A stretch of 64,000 nt of DNA from Nocardia vinacea (GCF_035920345.1 NZ_CP109149.1:5146001-5210000), one strand, 5' to 3'; counted from the stretch's first letter, positions 54,370 to 63,736 are shown. A program made the numbers and translations. Notes: a model not told the origin generated them from the letters alone.

Positions 54370-57300
54370 TCAGCGACCGGCGTCCTGATACGCCTTCACC
54401 GCAGCGTCCAGCTCCTCCAGCGCCTTGCCGAAGTCCTGGAAGTTCCCGGACTTCATGGAATTTCGCACACTCTCGATCTTCTTGCTCAGCTCCGCGGCCG
54501 CGGCATCCTTGGCAGCGGATCCGGTCGCCGGCGGCGGCGTAGTGCCCTGAGTCGGCGGTGTCGTGCCCTGCGTCGGTGGCGTGGCGCCGTGATCCGTCGG
54601 TGGCGTGGTACCCGGTTTCGGCCTGCTCGCCGGATCACCGCCGAACGGGGTGGCCAGCGAACCGGTACCCGGGAGCACCTGATTCAGCGCATCGGCCAGG
54701 GTGGAGGCGAAGCCGACCTTCACACTGCCCGCCACATCGCGATAGCTCACCAGTACCCGCAGCAGCTGCGGGAAGGTGGAACTGCCCGCCCCGGTATTTC
54801 GCTCGTTGTAAAACGGCTCCACATAAAGGATTCCGCCGTCGGCGATCGGCAAGGTCAGCAGATTGCCATATCTGATCTTGTTCGAGTTCGACAGCAGTGT
54901 TTTCTGACTGGAGACTTCAGGCGCCGTCGTCATACTGTTCTGCGTTTGCTGCGGACCCTGCGTCTGCGTATCGGTCGGCAATTGCAAGATCGTGAATTTG
55001 CCGTAGCCGTCCGGATCCGATCGCACCGAAATATAGGCGGACAGGAACTGCCGGTTGTAGCCGACCATAGCGCTGGTCAGATTGAATACCGGCTTATTGT
55101 TCGCCGACGCATCACCCAGCAGCACGTAATACGGTGGCTGATTGAAGGTGCCGCCCTCGGTAGTCGGATCGCTCGGTACCGACCAGAAAGCGTTGTTGGT
55201 GAAGAACTCTCGCGGATTGTCCACGTGGTACTTGGTCAGCATTTCGCGCTGCACCTTGAACAGATCCTCGGGATAGCGGAAGTGCGCGCGCAGTTCCGGT
55301 GAGATCTCGCTCTCCGGCTTGACCGCGCCAGGGAAGACACCGCGCCAGGCCTTCAGCACCGGGTCGGTGGAGTCCACCTCGTAGAGGGTCACCGTGCCGT
55401 CGTAGGCGTCGACGGTGGCCTTCACCGAGTTGCGGATGTAGCTGACCTCCTTGCGCGGCAACAGCCTTCCGGTCTTCTTATCGATGCTGTCCTCGACCGC
55501 GCCCTCCAGCGAGGTGGTCTGCGCGTACGGGTAGTTGTCCAGCGTGGTGTACGCGTCGACAATCCACTGGATCCGGCCGTTGACAACTGCCGGATAGGCA
55601 TTGCCGTCGGTGGTCAGCCACGGCGCGACCTTCTGCACCCGCTCGCGCGGACTGCGATTGAAGATGATCTTGGAGTTGTCCCCGATGGCCGAGGAGAACA
55701 GCAGATTGCGCTCGGTGTACTTGGCCGCGAAGGCCAACCGGTTGAACCAGTTCCCGATCGACACGCCACCCTTGCCGCTGTAGGTGAATTGCGCTGTGTC
55801 GGAATCGTATTCGCGCGGCTGCGAACCGTTCACGGCGCCGACGATCGCGTAGTCCGGATTGGACTGCGAGATCAGCTCGCCGTAGTAGACGCGTGGCTGG
55901 TCGACCTTGATCTGCTGCTGGTCGGTCGAGTTGAACAGGTCGCTGACCAGGAAGATCGGATAGCCGCTGTCACTGCTGCCGCCGGTATTGGCGTTGGGGT
56001 CCTCGTACTGCGGCCGGTTGACCCGGTTGGCGGGCGCCGCGACGAAGCCGTTGCCGTGGGTGTAGACGGTGTGCTTGTTGATCCAGTCGGTCTGATTACC
56101 GCTCAGCGCCGACGGGTGCAGTTCGCGGGCGGCCACGATGTAGTCCTGGGTATCGCCGTTGAGGGCGTAGCGGTCGATATCCAGCGACTCCGGGAAGCCG
56201 TAGAAGTTCTTCAGCTGCTTGAGCTGAGTGAAGGTGGGCGACAAGATATTCGGGTCGAGCAGGCGGGCATTGCCGATGGTCGCCGCGTCGACCGGAACTT
56301 CCAGCGGGCTCTTCGAACTGTCGCCCTTGTAGTCCTTGTACTCGATCTTGTCCGAGGTGATGCCGAACGCCTGTCTGGTCGCGGCGATATTGCGTTCGAT
56401 GTATTCACTCTCTTTGTCCGCGGCGTTCGGGCGCACCGAGAACTGCTCGACGACCAGCGGCCATACCGCGCCCACCAGGACCGAGGAGAGCACGAGCAGC
56501 GCGGCCGCCATCGCGGGCACCCGCAGATCGCGCAGCACGATACCGGCGAAGAAGGCGATCGCACAGATCACCGCGATGGACAGCAGGATCAGCTTCGCGG
56601 GCAGCACGGCGTTGATATCGGTGTAGGAACCACCGGTGAAGGTCGGCTCCTTACGACTGCTCGACAGCAGCTCGTAGCGGTCGAACCAGTAGGCAATCGC
56701 CTTGAGCAGCACGAAGATTCCGGCGATCACCGCGAGCTGGATGCGCGCGGGTCGGGTCAGCGTGCCCTCGCGCCCGGTCAGGCGCAGACCGCCGAAGACA
56801 TAGTGCGTCACCAGGCTGGCGAAAAATGCGATGACCACCGCGACGAACAGCCAGTTCAGCACCATCCGGTAGAACGGCAGATCGAAGGCATAGAACCCGA
56901 CATCGAGGCCGAACTGCGGATCCTTCTGGCCGAACGAGTCGCCATTGAGGAACAGCTGCACGGTCACCCAATTCGACTGCGCCACCAGACCGGACAGCAC
57001 GCCGAGCAGCAGCGGGATGCCGATGCCGAACAGCTTGAGCCGGCTCATCACCGTGGTGCGGTAGCGCGCGATCGGATCGTTCGGCCCCGCCACCGGCACG
57101 AATACCGGCCTGGTCCGGTAGGCCAGCAGCAGCGCCAACCAGACGACGAGACCGACGAACAGCGCGACGACGATGAACAACAGGATCCGCGTGCGCAGCA
57201 CGGTGAGATAGACGTTGCGGAAACCGACCTCGCCGAACCACAACCAGTTCGTATAGGTGTCGGTAAACCGCGGTCCCAGCAGCAGCAGCGCCGCCAGAAT

Positions 57301-57372
57301 GATGGCCGCCACCAGCAGCACTCGGCTGCGTCGGGACAACGAAGGTAAGCCGGTGGGGGGCCGCATGCCCAC
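54370..57372 (-). CDS. UPF0182 family membrane protein (Rv3193c-like)
   Basis: A 1000-residue protein. Seven membrane segments fill the first ~320 residues, a large outer domain follows (typical pieces: FSVRPNAADKESEYIERNI, NGFVAAPANRVNRPQY, YNRQFLSAYISVRSDP), and the end is a Pro/Thr-rich repeat (GTTPPTQGTTPPTQ) and a helical tail. UPF0182 proteins are universal in actinomycetes, of unknown function. GTG 57372 has GGAGAG 7 nt upstream and gives the usual Gly-Met-Arg-Pro start. Its position next to the PDZ protease and Rv3195-3197 homologues matches M. tuberculosis. Confidence 0.93.
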   Translation of the reverse strand: MGMRPPTGLPSLSRRSRVLLVAAIILAALLLLGPRFTDTYTNWLWFGEVGFRNVYLTVLRTRILLFIVVALFVGLVVWLALLLAYRTRPVFVPVAGPNDPIARYRTTVMSRLKLFGIGIPLLLGVLSGLVAQSNWVTVQLFLNGDSFGQKDPQFGLDVGFYAFDLPFYRMVLNWLFVAVVIAFFASLVTHYVFGGLRLTGREGTLTRPARIQLAVIAGIFVLLKAIAYWFDRYELLSSSRKEPTFTGGSYTDINAVLPAKLILLSIAVICAIAFFAGIVLRDLRVPAMAAALLVLSSVLVGAVWPLVVEQFSVRPNAADKESEYIERNIAATRQAFGITSDKIEYKDYKGDSSKSPLEVPVDAATIGNARLLDPNILSPTFTQLKQLKNFYGFPESLDIDRYALNGDTQDYIVAARELHPSALSGNQTDWINKHTVYTHGNGFVAAPANRVNRPQYEDPNANTGGSSDSGYPIFLVSDLFNSTDQQQIKVDQPRVYYGELISQSNPDYAIVGAVNGSQPREYDSDTAQFTYSGKGGVSIGNWFNRLAFAAKYTERNLLFSSAIGDNSKIIFNRSPRERVQKVAPWLTTDGNAYPAVVNGRIQWIVDAYTTLDNYPYAQTTSLEGAVEDSIDKKTGRLLPRKEVSYIRNSVKATVDAYDGTVTLYEVDSTDPVLKAWRGVFPGAVKPESEISPELRAHFRYPEDLFKVQREMLTKYHVDNPREFFTNNAFWSVPSDPTTEGGTFNQPPYYVLLGDASANNKPVFNLTSAMVGYNRQFLSAYISVRSDPDGYGKFTILQLPTDTQTQGPQQTQNSMTTAPEVSSQKTLLSNSNKIRYGNLLTLPIADGGILYVEPFYNERNTGAGSSTFPQLLRVLVSYRDVAGSVKVGFASTLADALNQVLPGTGSLATPFGGDPASRPKPGTTPPTDHGATPPTQGTTPPTQGTTPPPATGSAAKDAAAAELSKKIESVRNSMKSGNFQDFGKALEELDAAVKAYQDAGR

Positions 57373-57741
57373 GATGCCACTCTCCAAGGTCCGGCGGCGC
57401 GCGCGCCGATGTTCTCGGCCGTGACACCGCAGTCCGATGTTGCAGATGGTCCAAAGCGGACCGTTTCGGCCCACTCTACGGAATCGGGCTGTGACAGTGG
57501 CAGCGCCTTCGGCGCTGCGTGTGCTCTGTCTAATTTGCCGCGCCTCCGGCGCGGCGTGTTCGCGGCCCCCTGGTGTCTCGCGTCCGAGTCGTCGAGACTC
57601 GCGCCTGCGGCGCATGCGCTTCGACGACTCGGACGCGAGACGGGCCGCGAACGGGTCGCTCGTAAAACTCGCTCCGTCGTGGTTCCGAGATCACCCTGCC
57701 CTCGCTGCATACACATGGTTGCTGGTGGAAGGATGTCCAGT
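57373..57741. other. Intergenic region with a cluster of palindromes
   Basis: 369 bp between divergent genes. It contains three short hairpins sharing a GCGCC/GGCGC stem and a long nested inverted repeat (see 57500-57652). Promoters for both flanking genes must lie here but I cannot assign them with confidence. Confidence 0.6.
57500..57652. repeat. Palindrome cluster with GCGCC-TNC-GGCGC hairpins and a long inverted repeat
   Basis: Hairpin 1 at 57500-57518 (loop TTC), hairpin 2 at 57538-57554 (loop TCC), and hairpin 3 at 57601-57613 (loop TGC) share the same core stem. Hairpin 3 sits in the loop of a larger inverted repeat. That repeat pairs 21 bp without mismatch (57575-57595 with 57621-57641) plus a further 11 bp (57558-57568 with 57642-57652) across a 6-nt bulge. 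Confidence 0.85.
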
Positions 57742-58323
57742 GTGACCGCTGATCTGCACGCCGAACTCGTCCTCGCCCGTTCCGTCCGTGAAGTGGCGGA
57801 ATTCGCCGATGCCGAGGGTTGGGGCAGACCGCCGCAGATGTTCGCGCTGGTGCCGACGGCCGATCTGGTCGCGGCCGAGCCCGGGTTGCTCGATCAGCTG
57901 GATCAGGGCAGCGAGCTGACTCCCATCGCGCAGGAGTCGTTCCCGGAAGACATCACCGGCGGATCGATGGCGCTGGACGAATTCCTCGCGACCACCAGTT
58001 GGCCCGAGGCCGTGAGCGGCTGTGTGCTCGTCCAGGAGATCGTCGTGCTGCCGCCGGATGCCGAGAGCACCCTCGACGATGCGCTCACCCCGCTGCTCGC
58101 CGATCACGAGGCCGCCGACGCCGCCGCGCGCGCCGCAGCCGAGACGCATCCGGGGCGGCGCACGGCCCGGCTGTTCGCCGCGGTACTTCGCACCGGCGCG
58201 GATCTGTGCCTGCTGCAGGTCAAGCCCGAGGACGATGTCGACGACTTCGGCGATCTCGACCTGCGCACCTATCCGAATCTGGCGCCCAACCTCATCGAGG
58301 CACTGCACCACACAATGGAGTGA
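57742..58323 (+). CDS. PPA1309-family conserved actinobacterial protein
   Basis: About 193 residues, soluble and acidic. Pieces such as VAEFADAEGWGRPPQMFALV and the ending DLRTYPNLAPNLIEALHHTM fit the conserved PPA1309-type family, of unknown function. GTG 57742 is preferred because GGAAGG lies 9 nt upstream; ATG 57733 touches that site. It stands between the UPF0182 gene (divergent) and the PDZ protease gene (convergent, stop-to-stop contact at 58323/58324). Confidence 0.75.
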   Translation: MTADLHAELVLARSVREVAEFADAEGWGRPPQMFALVPTADLVAAEPGLLDQLDQGSELTPIAQESFPEDITGGSMALDEFLATTSWPEAVSGCVLVQEIVVLPPDAESTLDDALTPLLADHEAADAAARAAAETHPGRRTARLFAAVLRTGADLCLLQVKPEDDVDDFGDLDLRTYPNLAPNLIEALHHTME

Positions 58324-59349
58324 TCAGCCGCAGGAGACGGTCTCCCGACCCGCGTTGATGTCGTTGAGGGATTGCACTGCACCGCTGAGGTTTTCGACCT
58401 TCACCAAGCGCAGGCCGTCGGGTGTGCGCTGTTTGGCCTCATTGCAGTTGGCGGCCGGAACCAGGAAGGTCTCCGCACCGGCGTCGCGCGCGGCCATCAT
58501 CTTGTACTGGATGCCGCCGATCGGGCCGACCTTGCCGTCCTGATCGATCGTTCCGGTCCCGGCGACGAACTTGCCGCCGTCCAGTTCACCGGGGGTGAGC
58601 TTATCGATCAGCGCGAGGCTGAACATCAGACCGGCCGACGGCCCACCGATATCGGCGAGATTGAACGAGACCTCCATCGGCGGGCGCGCACCCTCGGTCG
58701 GGGTCAGGCCGAGGTAGCCCTTGTTCGCGTCGTCGGGGCGGGCGGCCAGGGTAATGGTCGCGGTTTGTTCGGTGTTCTCACGCCGGTAGGTCACGGTGAT
58801 CTGCGCGCCGGGCGCCTGTGAGGACACCGCGGCGACGACATCCTTGGGCGCGGTCATCGGTGCGCCGTTGACGCTGACCAGTTCGTCACCGGCGCGCAGC
58901 GTCTCCTTGGCCGGGCCGTCGTCGGAGACCTTGCGCACCAGCACCACCGTCGGCAGGTTCATGAAGTGCAGCGCCGCCACCTCGGCATTGCCCTCGGAAT
59001 CCTTGAAGTCCTGCTGGTTGGACTTGTCGATCTCCTCGCGCGGGACGCCGGGCGGGTACACCTCGGCGCGCGGAACCAGGCCGTGCTCACCGCTGACCCA
59101 GAACCCGAACGCCTCGAAGATGTTGAGTCCGTCGCGCACCGAGACCGTCGTCATATTCAGGTGACCGGTCACCGGGTCCACTTCGGCGCCGCGGACGTCG
59201 ACGACCTGCTTGCCGTCGACCGAGCCGAGGGTATTGAACGTGGGTCCCGGCCCGAGTGCGACGAAGGGCACAGTGAGCAGACTGCCCACCACACCGAGGA
59301 CGAGCACCGGGATCAGGGCGGCCACCAGGGTCAGGATCCGACGATTCAC
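58324..59349 (-). CDS. PDZ-domain Lon-like serine protease (Rv3194c-like)
   Basis: A 341-residue membrane-anchored protease. One N-terminal transmembrane helix (residues 5-30), a PDZ domain (about 128-205), then a Lon-type proteolytic domain with the Ser238-Lys283 dyad (GGPSAGLMFSLAL and GGIQYKMMAARDAG). It probably degrades or processes envelope proteins outside the membrane. GTG 59349 gives the Asn-Arg-Arg-Ile-Leu start I remember for Rv3194c (340 residues); longer frames would overlap the divergent gene. Confidence 0.9.
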   Translation of the reverse strand: MNRRILTLVAALIPVLVLGVVGSLLTVPFVALGPGPTFNTLGSVDGKQVVDVRGAEVDPVTGHLNMTTVSVRDGLNIFEAFGFWVSGEHGLVPRAEVYPPGVPREEIDKSNQQDFKDSEGNAEVAALHFMNLPTVVLVRKVSDDGPAKETLRAGDELVSVNGAPMTAPKDVVAAVSSQAPGAQITVTYRRENTEQTATITLAARPDDANKGYLGLTPTEGARPPMEVSFNLADIGGPSAGLMFSLALIDKLTPGELDGGKFVAGTGTIDQDGKVGPIGGIQYKMMAARDAGAETFLVPAANCNEAKQRTPDGLRLVKVENLSGAVQSLNDINAGRETVSCG

Positions 59350-59440
59350 CTGGACCACAGTAATGATCGCCGCCGCGCCGGGTCGTGCGAGGCGCATATT
59401 TACCGGCGTACGCGTGCCGGAGATTTCGCGCCGCGCGAAC

Positions 59441-59469
59441 ATCGACCCCCTACACCACACGCGTAATGT
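59441..59469 (+). promoter_or_regulatory. Promoter with leaderless start for the metalloprotease-like gene
   Basis: TCGACC (59441-59446) and TAATGT (59464-59469) are 17 bp apart. The -10 element ends 7 nt before ATG 59477, so transcription should begin at or next to the start codon. Confidence 0.6.
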
Positions 59470-59476
59470 TTGGGGT

Positions 59477-60886
59477 ATGAGTGACCTCCCCTTCGGATTC
59501 TCGAACCGCGATGACGACGACCGCAACCGCGGCGACGAGCCGAGCGGTGCCGGGGCGAACGATCCGTTCGGCTTAGGTGGGGCAGGCGCGGGCGGCTTCG
59601 ATCCGGCCCAGCTCGGACAGATGCTCACCTCGCTCGGACAGATGCTCAGTGGGATGGGACAGCCGGGGTCGGCGCAGTCCGGCCCGGTCAACTACGACGT
59701 GGCCAAGCGGTTGGCCCGCCAGCAGCTCGGCACGAGCGTGACGCCGGTATCCGAAAGCACGGTCAAGGCCGTCGCCGATGCCGCGCACCTGGCCGAACTG
59801 TGGCTGGACGGCGCGACCACATTGCCCGCGGGCGCCCCCAGAACCGCGGCCTGGACCGCCAACGATTGGATCGAGGAAACGCTGCCGACCTGGAAGCGGC
59901 TTTGTGATCCGGTGGCCGAGCAGATCTCCGGCATGTGGACCGCACAGTTGCCGGAGGAGGCGCGCGAGTTCGCCGGTCCGATGGTCGGCATGCTCGGGCA
60001 GATGGGCGGACTCGCCTTCGGCTCCCAGCTCGGGCAGGCCCTCGGCCAACTCGCCAAGGAGGTGCTGACCTCCACCGATATCGGACTGCCGCTCGGCCCG
60101 ACCGGCACCGCGGCGCTGCTGCCCGCGGCCATCTCGGAGTTCAGCGCCGGACTCGAGCAGCCGGAAAGCGAGATCCTGGTCTTCCTCGCGGCCCGCGAGG
60201 CCGCCCACCAGCGCCTGTTCGGACATGTGCCGTGGCTGCGTCAGCAGGTGCTCGGCGCGGTCGAGGACTATGCGCGCGGCATCAAGATGGACTTCTCCGC
60301 ACTGGAGTCGGCGGCCCAGAATATCGACCCGATGTCGCTGACCGATCCCTCGAAGCTCGAGGAGATCCTGTCCCAGGGCGCGTTCGAACCGCAGACCACC
60401 CCGGAACAGAAGCAGGCCCTGGAGCGGCTGGAAACGCTGCTGGCCCTGATCGAGGGCTGGGTGCAGGTCGTGGTCACCGAGGCGATCGGTGACCGCCTGC
60501 CGGGAGCGGGTGCACTCGCCGAGACCCTGATCCGCCGCCGTGCCACCGGCGGTCCGGCCGAGCAGACATTCGCGACGTTGGTCGGACTCGAGCTGCGGCC
60601 CCGCAAGCTGCGCGAGGCGGCGGCGCTGTGGCGGCGGCTGACCGCCGATGCGGGCATCGACGCGAGGGACGCCATCTGGGCGCATCCGGATCTGCTGCCG
60701 GATTCCAATGATCTGGACTCCTCCGCGGGCTTCATCGATTCGGTGATCGGCGGCGGCGTGGACGCCTTCGACGATCCGCTGGCCCAGTTGGCCGAAACCG
60801 AGGCACGCGAAAAGGCCGAACGCGAGGCCGCGAAGGGTGACGGTGAATCCGGCCCCAACCTCGGCAAGGACACCGACGCGTCCTGA
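59477..60886 (+). CDS. Zinc-dependent metalloprotease-like protein (Rv3195-like)
   Basis: A 469-residue protein with a disordered Gly/Asp-rich N-terminus and an alpha-helical core. The family signature REAAHQRLFGHVPWLRQQ (about residue 240) is what earns the family the name zincin-like or putative hydrolase; a classical HExxH is not present. A second conserved region is VEGWV-like IEGWVQVVVTEAIGDRLPGA. The tail is charged. No ribosome site is visible upstream, and the -10 element position implies a leaderless message. Order and orientation fit Rv3195. Confidence 0.87.
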   Translation: MSDLPFGFSNRDDDDRNRGDEPSGAGANDPFGLGGAGAGGFDPAQLGQMLTSLGQMLSGMGQPGSAQSGPVNYDVAKRLARQQLGTSVTPVSESTVKAVADAAHLAELWLDGATTLPAGAPRTAAWTANDWIEETLPTWKRLCDPVAEQISGMWTAQLPEEAREFAGPMVGMLGQMGGLAFGSQLGQALGQLAKEVLTSTDIGLPLGPTGTAALLPAAISEFSAGLEQPESEILVFLAAREAAHQRLFGHVPWLRQQVLGAVEDYARGIKMDFSALESAAQNIDPMSLTDPSKLEEILSQGAFEPQTTPEQKQALERLETLLALIEGWVQVVVTEAIGDRLPGAGALAETLIRRRATGGPAEQTFATLVGLELRPRKLREAAALWRRLTADAGIDARDAIWAHPDLLPDSNDLDSSAGFIDSVIGGGVDAFDDPLAQLAETEAREKAEREAAKGDGESGPNLGKDTDAS

Positions 60887-60974
60887 GACGTGTCCTGTTG
60901 ATAAGCGCGAATTCCTGTGGATTACTGCAGGTTTCGCGCTGATTCGCCGGTGACCCGATCCGCATACTGCTGCC

Positions 60975-61841
60975 ATGACGACGAGGCGGATGTGCGGGCC
61001 GATGCTGGCGCCGCGAGTGACGGTATTGGTGCGGTCGTCCGGGGTCGTGCAGTTGGGGTGGGATCCGGAGCGGGCGCTGCTACTCGATCGGACCGCATTG
61101 GATACCGACACCGTGCTGGCGTTTCTGCGGCTGCTGGACGGCATGCACAGTCGCCCGCAGGTCATCTGGCGGGCCGGGGAATGTGGGATCGAACCCGAGG
61201 ACGCGGCGGAGCTGCTGAATCGCATCGGTGACGCAGGGCTGCTGCTGCATCCGGATCCGCGGCTGGGGCGGGTGCGTTCGGTGCGGGTGCACGGGCTCGG
61301 GCCGCTCTCGGATGCGGTCGCGACCGGGTTGCGGCGGCTCGGACTGCGCCCGATCCGATCGCGCGGCTACCGCGGCGACAGTTCGGTGCTGGATTGGCAC
61401 GGTGAACTCGTGGTGCTGGCCGATTCGCTCGTCATCGAACCGCGCCTGGCCAATGAGCTGGTGCTGCACGGGATTCCGCATCTGCAGGTCCGGATTCGCG
61501 ATGGCAACAAGGGTATCGTCGGTCCGCTGGTCTTTCCCGGCCTGACGAGCTGTCTGCGCTGCCTCGACCTGACCCGCTGCGAGTACGACCCGGAGTGGCC
61601 GCAGCTGGCGAGCCAATTGCTCGGTCGGGTCGGGCACGCATCACCTGCCGGAATCCTGGCGACGGCGGCTTTGCTGCTCGGCGAACTCGAAGCGATCATG
61701 CACTGTTCCCCCGAGCGTCAACTCGACACCATGAACACCACGATCGAACTCGAACTCGATACGCACCGGATCTCGCGCCGGGAATGGCCGCCGCACGACG
61801 GCTGCGGATGCCGCCGAATTCTCGCTGGTAGCACTGGATGA
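60975..61841 (+). CDS. ThiF/cyclodehydratase-like protein (Rv3196-like)
   Basis: A 288-residue protein resembling ThiF/YcaO-partner proteins without a clear ATP-binding loop. Cys193 and Cys196 (SCLRCLDLTRC) and Cys277 and Cys279 (HDGCGC) likely form a zinc site as in E1-like and TOMM cyclodehydratase proteins. The segment VFPGLTSCLRC is a typical zinc-loop context. No peptide-precursor gene is seen. CATACT ends 6 nt before ATG 60975, suggesting a leaderless start. Its end overlaps the open frame of the following kinase gene, which however likely starts later (61925). Confidence 0.83.
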   Translation: MTTRRMCGPMLAPRVTVLVRSSGVVQLGWDPERALLLDRTALDTDTVLAFLRLLDGMHSRPQVIWRAGECGIEPEDAAELLNRIGDAGLLLHPDPRLGRVRSVRVHGLGPLSDAVATGLRRLGLRPIRSRGYRGDSSVLDWHGELVVLADSLVIEPRLANELVLHGIPHLQVRIRDGNKGIVGPLVFPGLTSCLRCLDLTRCEYDPEWPQLASQLLGRVGHASPAGILATAALLLGELEAIMHCSPERQLDTMNTTIELELDTHRISRREWPPHDGCGCRRILAGSTG

Positions 61842-61924
61842 GGGTGTCGATTCTTACAGTCCGCCAAGCAGAGACATCAAGATTGGCGTGGCGATTGCAC
61901 GGGTCCGTCCGCCATGATGGGTAC

Positions 61925-63268
61925 GTGTCTGAGATCGTGCGCCGTCGCTCGTCCCGCAATGCCAAGTTAGCCAAGATTCCGCTGGGTATCGCCGGACGAG
62001 CCGCTGTCGGGTTCGGTAAGAAGCTGGCCGGTGGCGATAAGGGGGAGATCAACGCCCAGTTGAACCAGAAGGCCGCCGAGCAATTGTTCACCGTGCTCGG
62101 TGAGCTCAAGGGCGGTGCGATGAAGTTCGGTCAGGCGCTGAGCGTCATGGAGGCCGCGGTTCCCGAGGAGTTCGGCGAGCACTATCGCGAGGCACTCACC
62201 AAACTGCAGGCCGCCGCGCCGCCGATGCCCGCCGAGACCGTGCACCGGGTCCTGGACCAGCAGCTCGGCACCCAGTGGCGGCAGCGCTTTCAATCCTTCG
62301 ACGACACCCCCGCGGCATCGGCGAGCATCGGCCAGGTGCACAAGGCGGTGTGGTCCGATGGCCGGACCGTCGCGGTGAAGGTGCAGTATCCGGGCGCCGA
62401 CCAGGCGCTGCGCGCCGACCTCAAGACACTGTCGCGGATGACCGGTCTGATCGCCTCGGTGATTCCGGGCGCGGATGTGAAGCCGCTGCTGGCCGAGATC
62501 ACCGAGCGCACCGAGGAGGAACTCGACTACCGCAACGAGGCCGCCAACCAGCGCACCTTCGCCAAGGCCTTCGATGGACATCCGGAGATCGTGGTGCCGA
62601 AGGTGGTGGCCAGCGCGCCGAAGGTGATCGTGACCGAATGGTTGGACGGCACTCCGGTCTCACAGATCATCAAGCAGGGGGCCGAGGATCCGGAGGGCAC
62701 GCGGGCGCTGCGCAATCGGGTCGCCGCATTGATGGGCAAATTCCACTTTTCCTCGCCGGAGACCGTGGGTCTGCTGCACGCCGATCCGCATCCCGGCAAC
62801 TTCATGATGCTGCCCGACGGCAAACTGGCCGTCATCGATTTCGGTGCCTGCGCGCCCATGCCGGACGGCTTCCCCGAGGTCCTCGGCCGGATGCTGGCCC
62901 TGGAACTCGACGAACGCTTCGATGAACTGGTCGAGCTCATGTACGACAACGGCTGGGTGATTCCGGGCCGGACCGTTACCGATCAGGAGATCGCCGACTA
63001 CCTGCGGCCGTTCACCGACCCGATCCAGACCGATTCGTTCCACTTCACCCGCAGGTGGATGCAGCGGGTGGCCGGTAAGGCCTCCGAGTTCAGCAGTCCG
63101 GATATGAAAACCGCGCGGGCACTGCAACTGCCCGCGCAGTACGTGATGATCTTCCGGGTGCTCGGCGGTTCGGTCGGCATCCTGGCCCAGCTCGATGCGG
63201 AGCTGCCGTTCATGCAATTGGTGCGGGCGTGGATGCCCGGCTTCCGTGAGGAGCGCTCCGCCAGCTGA
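61925..63268 (+). CDS. ABC1/AarF (UbiB-like) kinase family protein (Rv3197-like)
   Basis: A 447-residue atypical kinase: KxGQ motif (Lys67-Gln70 in GGAMKFGQALS), Ala-rich loop ASASIGQVHKA, Lys in VAVKVQYPG, catalytic HADPHPGN (His285, Asp287, Asn292) and DFG (Asp305). Such kinases act in lipid or quinone metabolism; Rv3197 has also been linked to macrolide tolerance. GTG 61925 matches the usual start (Ser-Glu-Ile after Met). CATGAT 6 nt upstream suggests a leaderless message. It ends at a strong terminator. Confidence 0.92.
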   Translation: MSEIVRRRSSRNAKLAKIPLGIAGRAAVGFGKKLAGGDKGEINAQLNQKAAEQLFTVLGELKGGAMKFGQALSVMEAAVPEEFGEHYREALTKLQAAAPPMPAETVHRVLDQQLGTQWRQRFQSFDDTPAASASIGQVHKAVWSDGRTVAVKVQYPGADQALRADLKTLSRMTGLIASVIPGADVKPLLAEITERTEEELDYRNEAANQRTFAKAFDGHPEIVVPKVVASAPKVIVTEWLDGTPVSQIIKQGAEDPEGTRALRNRVAALMGKFHFSSPETVGLLHADPHPGNFMMLPDGKLAVIDFGACAPMPDGFPEVLGRMLALELDERFDELVELMYDNGWVIPGRTVTDQEIADYLRPFTDPIQTDSFHFTRRWMQRVAGKASEFSSPDMKTARALQLPAQYVMIFRVLGGSVGILAQLDAELPFMQLVRAWMPGFREERSAS

Positions 63269-63293
63269 AAGCCGAAAAAGTTTGGCCGAGAAC

Positions 63294-63338
63294 GCAAACG
63301 AGCCGCCCACCGGATCTCACGGTGAGCGGCTTGTTTGC
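63294..63338. terminator. Terminator between ABC1 kinase gene and whiB7
   Basis: GCAAAC/GTTTGC, AGCCGC/GCGGCT and CACCG/CGGTG pair in order with two single mismatches around a 7-nt loop, followed on the plus strand by TTTCTCGTT. It ends the convergent transcripts. Confidence 0.8.
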
Positions 63339-63415
63339 TTTCTCGTTCCTGGGCCCTGCCCGAATCCGAACCGGCCGGATAGGCCTCAGCGACCGGAGGG
63401 AGGGAATCGCAGATC

Positions 63416-63736
63416 TCATACCGAGATCGCGACCTTGCGTGGACGTCCACGCGGGCGCTTGCGGGCGATCACGACACCCTGGTCGAAGATCTCACCGCCC
63501 CAGACACCCCACGGCTCGCGCCGATCCATGGCCGCGGTCAGGCAGCCCTTTCGGATGGGGCAAGACGCGCACAGCGCCTTGGCCTGCTCCAACTGGACCG
63601 GGCTCTCGGCGAACCAGAGATCGGGATCTCCGGCTCGACAAGGCAGGACCTTTGTGACCTCCCGGGGGCGGGTGGGCCGTGCCACGGTTCGGCATGTCAC
63701 GTCAGTAGTGGCTTGTGGCCTCTCTGCGGTGAACAC
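63416..63736 (-). CDS. whiB7: WhiB7 transcriptional regulator
   Basis: A 106-residue Wbl protein. Four iron-sulfur Cys: Cys33, Cys56, Cys59 and Cys65. Then the sigma-binding turn EPWGVWGG (74-81) and an AT-hook RGRPRK (96-101), which is the hallmark of WhiB7. WhiB7 works with the main sigma factor SigA to activate intrinsic antibiotic resistance genes. GTG 63736 with AAGGAG 6 nt upstream fixes the start; the protein is somewhat longer at the N-terminus than M. tuberculosis WhiB7 (92 residues). A long leader with an intrinsic terminator lies upstream. Confidence 0.97.
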   Translation of the reverse strand: MFTAERPQATTDVTCRTVARPTRPREVTKVLPCRAGDPDLWFAESPVQLEQAKALCASCPIRKGCLTAAMDRREPWGVWGGEIFDQGVVIARKRPRGRPRKVAISV

